Notes under the pieces: model-generated | What the model saw: only the letters and a program-made list of their open reading frames with translations | What the model was told of the DNA's origin: nothing | The model's database searches: none | Shown here: in pieces, positions 1 to 15,258 of the stretch | Layout: each line of letters begins with the position of its first letter | How positions within the stretch are numbered: position 1 is the first letter of the stretch | Made by a program: the position numbers and the translations under genes | Source of the DNA: Nocardioides sp. NBC_00368 | Lineage (GTDB): Bacteria > Actinomycetota > Actinomycetes > Propionibacteriales > Nocardioidaceae | Assembly (NCBI RefSeq): GCF_036090055.1 | Contig: NZ_CP107970.1 | Coordinates: 2,172,501-2,236,500 of the forward strand | DNA: 64,000 bases | Reading direction: 5' to 3'

Positions 1-32
1 GTCGGATCGTCCGATCCGGTGGCTGAGACCCG

Positions 33-71
33 ACTGGCCCGACACCTCCGAAGGGGAGGTGCCGGGCCAGT
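33..71 (-). terminator. Rho-independent-type hairpin downstream of gltD
   Basis: A 17-bp stem (arms 33-49 and 55-71) closes a 5-nt loop; the single imperfect position reads as a U-G wobble on the minus strand. It lies 35 nt past the gltD stop, with no marked U-tract. It is the likely end of the gltBD transcript. Confidence 0.65.
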
Positions 72-105
72 GGTCGGCACGCCGTTGTGCCTAGGCCTGT
101 CGGCC

Positions 106-6121
<6,016 letters not shown>

Positions 6122-6307
6122 CGGGATCTCCCGTCTGTCCGGGCTCGGGAACGCACGATCCGACGCAGCCCAATAGCCCCGGATTTCCGACTCTGCTTCG
6201 AGCCGGGTCCGGAGCGTGGGGATGTTCTGCGACAGGTGCGCGCGCCCTTGCGGGGATGAAACTGGCAATCTGCAGGGGACAGCGTTGGCCCGCGCGAGTG
6301 CGGCTAG

Positions 6308-6323
6308 GTTACCACTGTGTCAC
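6308..6323 (-). promoter_or_regulatory. Candidate GlnR-type binding site upstream of gltB
   Basis: On the minus strand the sequence is GTGAC-N6-GTAAC, close to the actinobacterial GlnR consensus (gTnAC-N6-GaAAC) and also an inverted repeat. It lies 187-202 nt before the proposed gltB start, in the 6122-6400 gap between lgt and gltB. That GlnR controls nitrogen assimilation genes in actinobacteria is known; binding here is inferred from the motif and the target gene. I see no convincing -35 element beside it. Confidence 0.4.
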
Positions 6324-6367
6324 GCGTAGGTTGCGAACGAGGGTCCATCCACGGACACCCTCCCGCC

Positions 6368-6385
6368 GGGCGCGACTTTGCGCCC
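6368..6385 (-). terminator. Small hairpin downstream of lgt
   Basis: GGGCGC and GCGCCC arms (6 bp) flank a 6-nt loop 16-33 nt past the lgt stop. The stem is short and there is no U-tract, so it is a weak candidate for ending the trp-lgt transcript before gltB. Confidence 0.25.
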
Positions 6386-6400
6386 AACATCTGCGTCTGA

Positions 6401-7363
6401 TCAGGCCTTTGTCGAGGATTCCTCGTCGTCGGTCCCGTTGTCGGCATCATCGCCGACGGAGTCGCTGTCGGTCTCGATCTCGGTGTCGATCTCGGTCTCG
6501 TTCGCCGGGGCCTTGGCAGGATCGCTGTAGACCTCGTCCTCGACTTTACCCCGGCCGGTGAAGGTGGCGTACGCCCACCATGCTGCGGCCAGCACGAACA
6601 GGATGATCGACATCCACTCGCTCCAGCGCAGGCCGAGCACGTCGACCAGCTGGACGTTGTCGATGCGCAGGGTCTCGATCATGCCGCGGCCGAGGCAGTA
6701 GGCCATCACGTAGAGGGCGACCACGCGGCCACCGCCCAGGCGCAGCTTCTTCTGCAGGTAGACGATCACGAAGAAGAGCGCGATGTCCCAGAGGAACTCG
6801 TAGAGGAACGTCGGGTGGAACGTGGTGCCGACGGGGAACTGGCTGGGGCCGTCGGGAAAGCGCGACGGGTCGATCTCCAGACCCCAGGGCAGGTCGGTGG
6901 GCCTGCCGTAGAGCTCCTGGTTGAACCAGTTGCCCCAGCGGCCGATGCCCATCGCCAGCAGACAGGTCGGGGCGATGGTGTCCAGCAGCGGGACGATCTT
7001 GATGCCCTTGGTCCGGGCGCCGATGATGGCGCCCACGGCGCCGAGCGCGATCGCACCCCATACGCCGAGACCACCGCGCCAGATGTAGAGCGCCTCGATC
7101 GGGTTGGCGCCGTCGCCGAAGTAGAGCTGCCAGTCGGTCATGACGTGGTAGATCCGGCCACCGACCAGTCCGAACGGCACCGCCCACAGCGCGATGTCCT
7201 GGATGTCGCCGGCCCGGCCGCCGCGGGCCTGCCAGCGCCGCTCGGAGACCCAGACGGCGACGATGATGCCGAGGATGATCGCGAAGGCGTAGCCGCGCAG
7301 CGGAACCGGCCCGAGCCAGAGCACGCCTTCGGCCGGGCTGGGGATGGACATCGGGAGCATCAT
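6401..7363 (-). CDS. lgt: Prolipoprotein diacylglyceryl transferase
   Basis: 320 aa, multi-pass inner-membrane enzyme that moves diacylglycerol from phosphatidylglycerol to the lipobox cysteine, the first step of lipoprotein maturation. The Lgt signature is visible as GIGRWGNWFNQELYGRP near residue 145, with the upstream RGGLGVWG segment and about seven hydrophobic stretches. After the last membrane segment comes a C-terminal tail of about 50 residues, very rich in Asp, Glu, Ser and Thr, common in high-GC actinobacterial Lgt. The ATG overlaps the stop of the upstream SCO1-like lipoprotein gene by 4 nt (ATGA). lspA, the next enzyme of the pathway, is at 38.8 kb. Confidence 0.96.
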   Translation of the reverse strand: MMLPMSIPSPAEGVLWLGPVPLRGYAFAIILGIIVAVWVSERRWQARGGRAGDIQDIALWAVPFGLVGGRIYHVMTDWQLYFGDGANPIEALYIWRGGLGVWGAIALGAVGAIIGARTKGIKIVPLLDTIAPTCLLAMGIGRWGNWFNQELYGRPTDLPWGLEIDPSRFPDGPSQFPVGTTFHPTFLYEFLWDIALFFVIVYLQKKLRLGGGRVVALYVMAYCLGRGMIETLRIDNVQLVDVLGLRWSEWMSIILFVLAAAWWAYATFTGRGKVEDEVYSDPAKAPANETEIDTEIETDSDSVGDDADNGTDDEESSTKA

Positions 7364-7977
7364 GCGGCGTTTTCTTCCTCAAGAAGGTGGTGGATGTCGT
7401 CGGCGAACTGCTTGGGCGAGGTGTTCATCGACCACACGACCCGCGCCTCTCCCCCGGTGACTGCGGAGACGTGGGTGTCGTGGACCCCGAGATCGTAGCC
7501 CCCACTGGGTAGCCGGTCGGCCTCCCCTATGTAGAGCCGCATCGACTCGGCCAGGGTGACGATGTCCTTCAGGTCTCCGGTGAGGCCGATGAAGTCGTCG
7601 TCGTAGCGCTCGAGGTACTTCTCGAGCACCTCGGTCGTGTCGCGCGCCGGGTCGGTGGTCACGAACACGACGTCGATCTTCTCCCGGTCGGTGTCGTCGA
7701 GGCGGGTCAGGGCGGCGGTCAGGCTCGACATCACCAGCGGGCACTCGTCGGGGCACTGGGTGTAGCCGTAGAACACCAGCGTCAACGGCTTGTCGGCGTC
7801 GGTGGCCAGCGAGAAGGGCTCACCGTCGGTGTCGGTCAGCGCGGTGTCGGAGAGCCGGTAGGGAGTGTGCTCCTGCCCGGTCATCGCCGAGGCCGGCGCC
7901 TGGCCGGTGCCGGCCGCGCCGCAGCCGCTGAGGACTCCGACGAGAGCGAGCAGGACGGGTAGGACGAGAAACCTCAA
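7360..7977 (-). CDS. SCO1/SenC-family copper-chaperone lipoprotein
   Basis: 205 aa. Family members deliver copper to the CuA centre of cytochrome c oxidase or act as thiol-disulfide proteins outside the membrane. The N-terminus is a lipoprotein signal with lipobox LSGC (C19). The CxxxC copper/thiol motif is C75-C79 in TQCPDEC within a thioredoxin-like fold, and the conserved His is in VHDTHVSAV. No ATG or GTG fits the signal peptide; the start is a TTG at 7977 whose last two bases overlap the trpA stop (TTGA), matching the 4-nt coupling seen through this operon. It is followed directly by lgt, the enzyme that would modify it. No oxidase genes are nearby. Confidence 0.85.
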   Translation of the reverse strand: MRFLVLPVLLALVGVLSGCGAAGTGQAPASAMTGQEHTPYRLSDTALTDTDGEPFSLATDADKPLTLVFYGYTQCPDECPLVMSSLTAALTRLDDTDREKIDVVFVTTDPARDTTEVLEKYLERYDDDFIGLTGDLKDIVTLAESMRLYIGEADRLPSGGYDLGVHDTHVSAVTGGEARVVWSMNTSPKQFADDIHHLLEEENAA

Positions 7978-8767
7978 CGCGCGCGGACTCCCGCGGCCAG
8001 GTCCTCGGTCAGGCTCGCCAGCGCCTTGAGCGCCGCCTGCTCGTCGGAGCGGTTGTCCAGCAGCGTACGCACGAAGGCGGAGCCGACGATGACGCCGTCG
8101 GCGTACGCGGCCATCTCCGCCGCCTGGGCGCCGTTGCTGACCCCGAGGCCGACGCCGACGGGAAGGTCGGTGGTCTTCTTCGTACGGGCGACCAGCGGGG
8201 CGGCCAGGTCGGAGGTCTTGGCACGCGCGCCGGTGACGCCCATGACCGCGGTGGCGTAGACGAAACCGCGGCACTGGGCCGTGGTCATCGCGATCCGCTC
8301 GTCGGTGCTGCTCGGCGCGACCAGGAAGACCTTGTCGAGGTCGCGGGCGTCGGCGGCCTCGATCCACTCCGGCGCGAAGTCGGGGGTGATGTCGGGCGTG
8401 ATCAGCCCCGCGCCGCCGGCGTCCTGCAGCTGCTGGGCGAAGCGGTCCACGCCACGACGCTCGATCGGGTTCCAGCTGGTCATCACCAGGGTCGGCACCC
8501 CGGTCGCGGCCACGGCCTCGACGACGCGGAACACGTCGTCGACACGTACGCCGCCGTCGAGCGCCTGCTGCACGGCGTCCTGGATCGTGGGGCCGTCCAT
8601 GACCGGGTCCGAGTAGGGCAGGCCGATCTCGATGATGTCGCAGCCGGCCTCGACCATCGTGGTCAGCGCCTCGATCGAGCCCTCGACCGACGGGAAACCC
8701 GCCGGCAGGTAGCCGACCAGGGCGGCACGGTTCTCGGCCTTCGCCTTCTCGAACGCTACCGACGTGC

Positions 8768-8771
<4 letters not shown>
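7974..8771 (-). CDS. trpA: Tryptophan synthase alpha subunit
   Basis: 265 aa TIM barrel. It cleaves indole-3-glycerol phosphate to indole, which is channelled to TrpB. The catalytic acids are recognisable in DIIEIGLPYSDP (Glu) and PVMDGP (Asp), and the phosphate-binding glycines in GVGLGVSNGAQ. The GTG start at 8771 overlaps the trpB stop as GTGA, so translation is probably coupled. Normal length for the family. Confidence 0.97.
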
Positions 8772-10057
<1,286 letters not shown>

Positions 10058-10089
10058 GGCTGTATCTGCTCTCGGATCTACTCTTGGCC

Positions 10090-10872
10090 TCAGCCTTGGA
10101 TTCCGGTGAACTCGGCGACCGTGGCTTGCGGGTCGCCGTGCTTGACCAGCGCCTCCCCCACCAGGACCGCGCGGGCCCCTTCGGAGACGTGGCGCTTGAC
10201 GTCGGTGGCGGTGAAGATGCCCGACTCGGCGACCTTCACCCGGTCCTCGGGGATGAGCGGGGCGAGCCGCCCGAAGACGTCCTGGTCGATCTCCAGGGTC
10301 TTCAGGTTGCGCGCGTTGACGCCGATCAGCTCGGCGCCGAGGTCGACCGCCCGGGCGACCTCGTCCTCGTCGTGGGTCTCGACCAGCACGGTCAGCCCCA
10401 GCTCACCCGCCCGGTCGTAGAGGCGGCGCAGGGTGTCGTCGTCCAGCGCGGCCACGATCAGCAGCGCCAGGTCCGCTCCGGCGGCCCGGGCCTCGAGCAG
10501 CTGGTAGGGCTCGACGATGAAGTCCTTGCGCAGGATCGGCGTCTCGACGGCCGCGCGGACCGCGACCAGGTCGGCGAGCGACCCTCCGAAGCGGCGTTCC
10601 TCGGTGAGCACCGAGATCGCGGCGGCACCGCCGGCGGCGTACTTCTGGGCGAGCTCGGCCGGGTCGGGGATGTCGGCCAGAGCGCCCTTGGAGGGGCTCT
10701 TCCGCTTCACCTCGGCGATCACGCTGCTGCCCGGCGCACGGAAGTGCGGCATCGGGTCGCGCGGCGCGTCGACGTCGGCCAGCCGGGCCCGCAGGTCCGC
10801 CTCCGACACCGTCTCCTGACGCTGTGCCAGGTCCAGACGTACGCCGTCGATGATCTTTTCGAGCACCGACAT
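10090..10872 (-). CDS. trpC: Indole-3-glycerol phosphate synthase
   Basis: 260 aa TIM barrel converting CdRP to indole-3-glycerol phosphate. Family signatures present are VIAEVKRKSPSKG (catalytic Glu and Lys), ILRKDFIVEPYQL (second Lys), VNARNLKTLE and VAESGI. It is monofunctional, with no fused TrpF. The open frame continues 16 codons upstream, but the ATG at 10872 starts the family N-terminus (MSVLEKI) and has GAGAGG seven bases before it. It heads the trpC-trpB-trpA-SCO1-lgt transcript. The 147 nt upstream contain no Trp-codon leader peptide that I can see. Confidence 0.96.
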   Translation of the reverse strand: MSVLEKIIDGVRLDLAQRQETVSEADLRARLADVDAPRDPMPHFRAPGSSVIAEVKRKSPSKGALADIPDPAELAQKYAAGGAAAISVLTEERRFGGSLADLVAVRAAVETPILRKDFIVEPYQLLEARAAGADLALLIVAALDDDTLRRLYDRAGELGLTVLVETHDEDEVARAVDLGAELIGVNARNLKTLEIDQDVFGRLAPLIPEDRVKVAESGIFTATDVKRHVSEGARAVLVGEALVKHGDPQATVAEFTGIQG

Positions 10873-11019
10873 GTTTAAACCTCTCGTTTCTGGGTAAGAC
10901 CCACGTGCAAAGCCTCTCACCCGAACCGTGACACGCCCGATTTGGCGCCACAGTGCGGGCGGGAAACGTTAAGTTTCTTTCACCTCAACCCAACTCGCCT
11001 GACTTTGGAGGTCAGACAC

Positions 11020-11355
11020 ATGAGCTACGGAACTCCGCCGCCACCGCCGCCGTACGGTTCGCCGGCACCCGGGCAGCCCGGCCAGCCTGCGGGCAACAAC
11101 AAGAAGGCGATCTGGGCACTTGTCCTCGGCATCCTCGGTTGTGTCTGCTGTGGTTTCTTCACCGGTATCCCGGCGATCATCCTGGGCAAGATGGCCCAGA
11201 ACGAGATCGACGCCTCCGGCGGCGCGCAGGGCGGGCGTGGCATGGCCACCGCCGGCTTCATCCTCGGCATCGTCGCCGTCGTCCTCGGCATCATCGGGAT
11301 CATCCTGAACCTCTCCGGTGCACTCGACTTCAGCGGCAGCACCAGCACCTACTGA
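11020..11355 (+). CDS. DUF4190-type small membrane protein
   Basis: 111 aa. A proline-rich cytoplasmic N-terminus (about 25 residues, with poly-Pro and PGQPGQP) precedes two hydrophobic segments (about 31-54 and 75-100) with a KMAQNEI loop and Gly-rich helices, typical of DUF4190 proteins. Function unknown. The ATG has GGAGG nine bases upstream. It lies on the opposite strand between trpC and the HGxxPAAW gene and ends in a strong shared terminator. Confidence 0.7.
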   Translation: MSYGTPPPPPPYGSPAPGQPGQPAGNNKKAIWALVLGILGCVCCGFFTGIPAIILGKMAQNEIDASGGAQGGRGMATAGFILGIVAVVLGIIGIILNLSGALDFSGSTSTY

Positions 11356-11385
11356 GCTCGGCCCATTGAGCTCGGCTCTTGGAAT

Positions 11386-11423
11386 CAGCGAGGCCCCCGG
11401 CGGATCCGCCGGGGGCCTCGCTG
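11386..11423. terminator. Perfect bidirectional terminator palindrome
   Basis: A 38-nt perfect palindrome (19-bp arms, centre GGATCC) lies between the convergent DUF4190 and HGxxPAAW genes, 8 nt from the latter's stop. Being symmetrical, it can end transcripts from both sides. No U-tract on either strand. Confidence 0.75.
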
Positions 11424-11431
11424 TCTCAGGC

Positions 11432-11632
11432 TCAGTGTGACTCGACGTTGAAGCCGAGCTTGGCGAGCACGATGAAGAGCAGACCACCGGCGACGGTGAC
11501 GGCCACGCCGACCCAGAAGACGAGCCAGCTGATCGGGTCGAGCATCATGGCGACGCTGCCGATGAGGAAGCCGAGGAGGCCGACCGCGACTGCGATCCAG
11601 GCTGCCGGGGTGTTGCCGTGGCTGGCGGACAT
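11432..11632 (-). CDS. HGxxPAAW family membrane protein
   Basis: 66 aa. The N-terminus MSASHGNTPAAW contains the diagnostic HGxxPAAW motif, followed by two transmembrane helices (about 13-33 and 37-58). Members of this family sit in or beside trp operons of actinobacteria; their biochemical role is not known. The ATG is preceded by GAGGAG. It lies 43 nt downstream of the Trp-associated membrane protein gene and is probably cotranscribed with it. Confidence 0.85.
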   Translation of the reverse strand: MSASHGNTPAAWIAVAVGLLGFLIGSVAMMLDPISWLVFWVGVAVTVAGGLLFIVLAKLGFNVESH

Positions 11633-11675
11633 TCGATGCTCCTCTACGAGTTCACTTTGCTTGGGTGCAGTGTAT

Positions 11676-12224
11676 TCATTGATCCCCGGCTGTCGGGTCC
11701 CGACCCTCGTCCAACGACTTCCAGACGTCGATCGTGGACTGCTCCTCCAGCGGCTTCCGCTCCGGCTTGGCGTCGGCGGGGGCGTCGTACCTGCGGCCCA
11801 TCTCGGGCCACGAGGGAGCCAGGCGTACGGCCGCGACGGCCGCCGCGACGGTCAGGACCGCGCCGAGGAGCGCGAGGTAGGGCCACGGGGTCGTGGTGTG
11901 CTCGGTCTCACCCCAGACGACCTCGGAGTCGATCGCCCGGCCCAGTGCGTCGATCCCGGCGTGGCCGAAGAAGGTGATGATCACGCCGATCCCGGCCAGG
12001 CCCGCGAGGGCCGCCACCAGACGGCGTACGAGACCTCGGGTGACCAGGATCACGCCCCAGGCCGCGAGGGCGACCAGGGCCAGGCCGGTGGTGGCCGGGG
12101 AGTCGTTGAGGTCGGCCGGCATCTGGGCCGGCGCGGTGACCTTCACCCACTCGTTGGAGCCGGCCCAGGCAGCCAGAGCCGCGCCGGCGAGGCCGGCTGT
12201 GACGGTGAGGCCGAACGACCTCAC
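11676..12224 (-). CDS. Trp biosynthesis-associated membrane protein (TIGR02234/Trp_oprn_chp-like)
   Basis: 182 aa with four hydrophobic segments and a hydrophilic C-terminus that includes a polar ERKPLEEQS..DVWKSLDEG stretch. The general pattern and position next to HGxxPAAW and trpC match the actinobacterial Trp operon protein of unknown function. The start is GTG at 12224, overlapping the hisI stop as GTGA. In related genomes trpE normally lies between hisI and this gene; here nothing separates them. Confidence 0.75.
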   Translation of the reverse strand: MRSFGLTVTAGLAGAALAAWAGSNEWVKVTAPAQMPADLNDSPATTGLALVALAAWGVILVTRGLVRRLVAALAGLAGIGVIITFFGHAGIDALGRAIDSEVVWGETEHTTTPWPYLALLGAVLTVAAAVAAVRLAPSWPEMGRRYDAPADAKPERKPLEEQSTIDVWKSLDEGRDPTAGDQ

Positions 12225-12577
12225 GAGATCAGGCCGGCGTCGAAGCAGGTGTGGTCGCCGGTGTGGCAGGCGGGGCCCTCCTGGCCGACCTTGAGCAGGA
12301 TCGTGTCGCCGTCGCAGTCCAGGCGGACCTCCTTGACGTACTGCCGGTGGCCGGAGGTCTCCCCCTTGACCCAGTACTCCTGACGGCTGCGGGACCAGTA
12401 GGTCGCCCGGCCCGTCGCGAGCGTGCGCGCCAGGGCCTCGTCGTCCATGTAGCCGAGCATCAGCACCTCGCCGGTGTCGTGCTGCTGCACCACCGCGGGC
12501 ACCAGCCCGTCGGGGTCGCGCTTGAGCCGGTCGGCGATGGCGGGGTCGAGTCCCTCGCCCGTAGGTCCAGTAGTCAC
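12221..12577 (-). CDS. hisI: Phosphoribosyl-AMP cyclohydrolase
   Basis: 118 aa. It opens the purine ring of PR-AMP, the third step of histidine synthesis, using zinc. Signature segments are MLGYMDDEAL, TYWSRSRQEYW, the metal-site DCDGD and the paired cysteines of ACHTGDHTCF. It is monofunctional, without a HisE domain. The GTG at 12577 gives the usual length, but GGAGG ends only one base before it, which is unusually close; the next upstream start is an implausibly long extension. It is separated from hisF by about 8.8 kb. Confidence 0.93.
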   Translation of the reverse strand: MTTGPTGEGLDPAIADRLKRDPDGLVPAVVQQHDTGEVLMLGYMDDEALARTLATGRATYWSRSRQEYWVKGETSGHRQYVKEVRLDCDGDTILLKVGQEGPACHTGDHTCFDAGLIS

Positions 12578-12751
12578 GCCTCCAGTATCCCGCTGGGCAA
12601 CAGTACGGACACAACCGGCATGTCGTGACGCCAATCGAAGGCCGTCGGCGCGCCGGCCTGCCACACTCTCTCGGTCATCTGGGCCGGGTCTCGGTACGGC
12701 CCTGTCAGCCGACCCTCAGGGTCGACTATTCAAACTGGAGAACACCGCATC

Positions 12752-13009
12752 ATGGCTAACCCCACCCCGCAGCCGGCACCGGCGAAGCAGACCGACACCA
12801 GCGCCCTCGTGATCGGCATCCTGGTCACGATCTTCTGCTGCCTGCCCTTCGGCATCGTCTCGATCGTCAAGGCCGTTCAGGGTGACGCCGAGGGCGCCAA
12901 GAAGTGGGGCATCATCGGCGCCGTCACCGGCGTCGTCGTGATCGTCCTCTACATCATCGCCTCGGTCGTCCTCGGGCTCGGCATGGCCGCCCAGTCGGGG
13001 AGCATGTGA
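12752..13009 (+). CDS. CD225/dispanin-like small membrane protein
   Basis: 85 aa. A short Pro/Ala-rich polar N-terminus is followed by two membrane segments separated by the basic loop IVKAVQGDAEGAKKWG. The CCLPFG motif in the first helix and the conserved basic loop are typical of CD225/dispanin proteins, whose bacterial function is unknown. It starts with ATG; its stop overlaps the GTG of the DUF2752 gene by 4 nt, so the two are probably translated together. Confidence 0.7.
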   Translation: MANPTPQPAPAKQTDTSALVIGILVTIFCCLPFGIVSIVKAVQGDAEGAKKWGIIGAVTGVVVIVLYIIASVVLGLGMAAQSGSM

Positions 13010-13425
13010 TCACCACACCCTCACGGGTGCGCGCGGGGCTCGTCCCGCTGGCCGTCGTGGCCGGCGGGGCGGGCCTCGCGGCCGTCTTCGCCACCTCCCC
13101 CGGGCTCGTCGTCTACGTTCCGCCGTGCCCTATCCACGCGCTCACCGGTATCGACTGCCCCGGCTGCGGGATGACCCGCGGAACCATGTCCCTGCTGTCG
13201 GGCGACGTCGCCGGCGCGGTCGGCCACAACGCGCTGATGGTCCTGCTCGGGCTGCCGATGCTCGCACTGCTCTGGTTCTTCTGGCTCCGCGGGCGCGTCG
13301 GCGGCCGCCCGGCCCCCGGCTGGGCCCGCTCCCCCGCCGCGCTCCACACCTGGCTGGCGCTGACTGTCGTCTTCACGGTCCTCCGCAACCTGCCCTGGCC
13401 GCCGTTCACGGTGCTGGCCGCCTGA
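13006..13425 (+). CDS. DUF2752 membrane protein
   Basis: 139 aa. The DUF2752 signature CPGCGMTR is visible near residue 55 after CPIHALTG, with three hydrophobic helices around it. Function unknown. GTG start coupled to the upstream CD225-like gene (GTGA). The frame runs far upstream without meaning, but the coupled start gives a proper N-terminal membrane helix. It is convergent with the ABC exporter gene, 15 nt apart, with no terminator visible between them. Confidence 0.75.
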   Translation: MITTPSRVRAGLVPLAVVAGGAGLAAVFATSPGLVVYVPPCPIHALTGIDCPGCGMTRGTMSLLSGDVAGAVGHNALMVLLGLPMLALLWFFWLRGRVGGRPAPGWARSPAALHTWLALTVVFTVLRNLPWPPFTVLAA

Positions 13426-13440
13426 TCACTCCGGCAAGAG

Positions 13441-15258
13441 TCAACTGCCCTGCTGGGCGACCCACGAGGCGTGCAGGCGCGCGTACGTCGAGCCGGCCTG
13501 CGCCACCAGATCGCTATGCGGTCCACGCTGGGCCAGTCGGCCGGCGTCGACGACGATGACCTCGTCGGCGGCCTCCGCGGTGGAGAGTCGATGGGCGATG
13601 GTGACCGAGGTGCGGCCGCTCATCAGCCGCTCCAGGGCACGGTTGATCCGCATCTCCAGACGCGGGTCGACGGCCGAGGTGGCCTCGTCGAGGACCAGCA
13701 GGTCGGGGTCGGCGAGCTGGGCCCGCAGCAGCGCCACGAGCTGACGCTCGCCGGCCGAGAGTGACTCGCCGCGCTGCCCGACGTGGGTCCGGACCCCGTC
13801 GGGCAGACCGGCCAGCCAGTCGCCCAGGCCGAGCACTCCGGCGGCCTCGACGATCTCCTCGTCGGTCGCGTCCAGGCGGCCGTAGCGGACGTTCTCGGCG
13901 AGCGTGGAGTCGAAGAGGAAGCCCTCCTGCGGGACGAGCACGACGCTGGTGCGCAGGGAGGCGTTGCCGATGTCGCGGACGTCGACGCCGTCGAGGCTCA
14001 CCTTCCCCGAGGTCACGTCCATCACCCGGGTGAGCAGCTTGGCGATCGTCGACTTCCCCGACCCGGTCTCACCGACCACCGCGACCCGGCTGCCGGGGGC
14101 GATCTCGAAGGAGATGTCGTGGAGGACCGGGCGGCCGCCGGGGTAGGCGAAGGTGACGTCGTCGAACTCGATCGAGAGCGGGCCGCGGGGCAGGACCGCC
14201 CCGTCGGCACCCGGGTCGACGAGGTCGGCGGGCGTGTCCAGGATCCCGATCGTGCGCCGCCAGGAGGCGATCGCGTTCTGCGCGTCGGTGAGGATCTGCG
14301 TACCCATCTGGACGGGGCCGACGAACAGCGTCACCAGGAAGGCGAACGCCAGAATCTCGCCGACGCTCAGCTCGCCGCCGGTGCCCCGGTAGGCGAGCGC
14401 GAGCAGCACGCCGCCGACGACCACACCGGCGTTGGCGAGACCGCCTGAGAGACCACCGAGGCTGAAGAAGATCGAGGTGTAGGCCTGGGCCCTGGTCTGG
14501 GCAGCGCTGGTGGCGTCGATCTCGCGGTCGATGCGCTGCTGGGTGCGGTCCTCCACGGCGTACGCCTTGACCACGGCCGCCCCGACGACCGGCTCGGAGA
14601 CCGCGGAGAGCATCTTGGCGACCTGGCGGCGCGACAGCGTGTATGCCGCGGAGAGCTTGCGCTGGAAGAACCGCAGGCTCAGGAAGAGCGGGCCGAAGCA
14701 GAGCCACACCAGCAGTGCGAGCTGCCAGGAGTAGACCACCATGACGACGGTGGCGATCAGCATCTGCCCGATGCTGACGATGAAGAGCAGCCCGCCGAAG
14801 ACGATGAACTGGCTGACCTGGTCGACGTCGCTGGTGACCCGCGAGACCAGCGCGCCGCGGTGCTCGGTCGACTGGGTGAGCATCGGCAGGTCGTGGACGT
14901 GCCGGAAGGCCTTCGTACGCAGCGTCGCCAGGCCCCGCTCGGCGGCGGTGAAGAGCCGGCTGGTCATCAGGTAGGAGGCCACGCCCGTGACGGCGATGGC
15001 GACCAGCGCGACCAGACCGGCCCGCAGGACGTAGCCGAGGTCGGGTCCGTCCGGACCGCTCAGGCCGTTGTCGAGGGTCTGCTGGACGACGACAGGGACG
15101 ACGACCTGGCCGATGCTCGCGAGCACGGCCAGCGCGAAGGTGCCGCGGATGCCCTCGACCAACTCCGGGGAGTGCTTGATCCCCCGGCGGATGGTCTCGA
15201 AGGCGCCGAGGTCCTCGCCGCTGCCGACCCGGGTCTCGGGTTCGAGGGTCGCGGTCAC
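13441..15258 (-). CDS. Heterodimeric ABC exporter subunit with intact catalytic Walker B/H-loop
   Basis: 605 aa: an N-terminal six-helix ABC exporter domain (about 40-340) fused to an ATPase domain (about 370-600). Walker A GETGSGKST, Walker B LLVLDEATSAVD with the catalytic Glu, and H-loop His in IAHRLST are all canonical, but the signature motif is LSAGERQ rather than LSGGQ. Its partner gene lies immediately upstream and overlaps by GTGA. Together they should form a multidrug- or lipid-type exporter; the substrate cannot be read from the sequence. The unusual signature falls in the same composite ATP site as the partner's defective residues. Confidence 0.9.
   Translation of the reverse strand: MTATLEPETRVGSGEDLGAFETIRRGIKHSPELVEGIRGTFALAVLASIGQVVVPVVVQQTLDNGLSGPDGPDLGYVLRAGLVALVAIAVTGVASYLMTSRLFTAAERGLATLRTKAFRHVHDLPMLTQSTEHRGALVSRVTSDVDQVSQFIVFGGLLFIVSIGQMLIATVVMVVYSWQLALLVWLCFGPLFLSLRFFQRKLSAAYTLSRRQVAKMLSAVSEPVVGAAVVKAYAVEDRTQQRIDREIDATSAAQTRAQAYTSIFFSLGGLSGGLANAGVVVGGVLLALAYRGTGGELSVGEILAFAFLVTLFVGPVQMGTQILTDAQNAIASWRRTIGILDTPADLVDPGADGAVLPRGPLSIEFDDVTFAYPGGRPVLHDISFEIAPGSRVAVVGETGSGKSTIAKLLTRVMDVTSGKVSLDGVDVRDIGNASLRTSVVLVPQEGFLFDSTLAENVRYGRLDATDEEIVEAAGVLGLGDWLAGLPDGVRTHVGQRGESLSAGERQLVALLRAQLADPDLLVLDEATSAVDPRLEMRINRALERLMSGRTSVTIAHRLSTAEAADEVIVVDAGRLAQRGPHSDLVAQAGSTYARLHASWVAQQGS

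Noticed and set aside
10873..11019. A trp leader peptide/attenuator before trpC
   Set aside because: No short frame with consecutive Trp codons and no terminator/antiterminator pair was found there.
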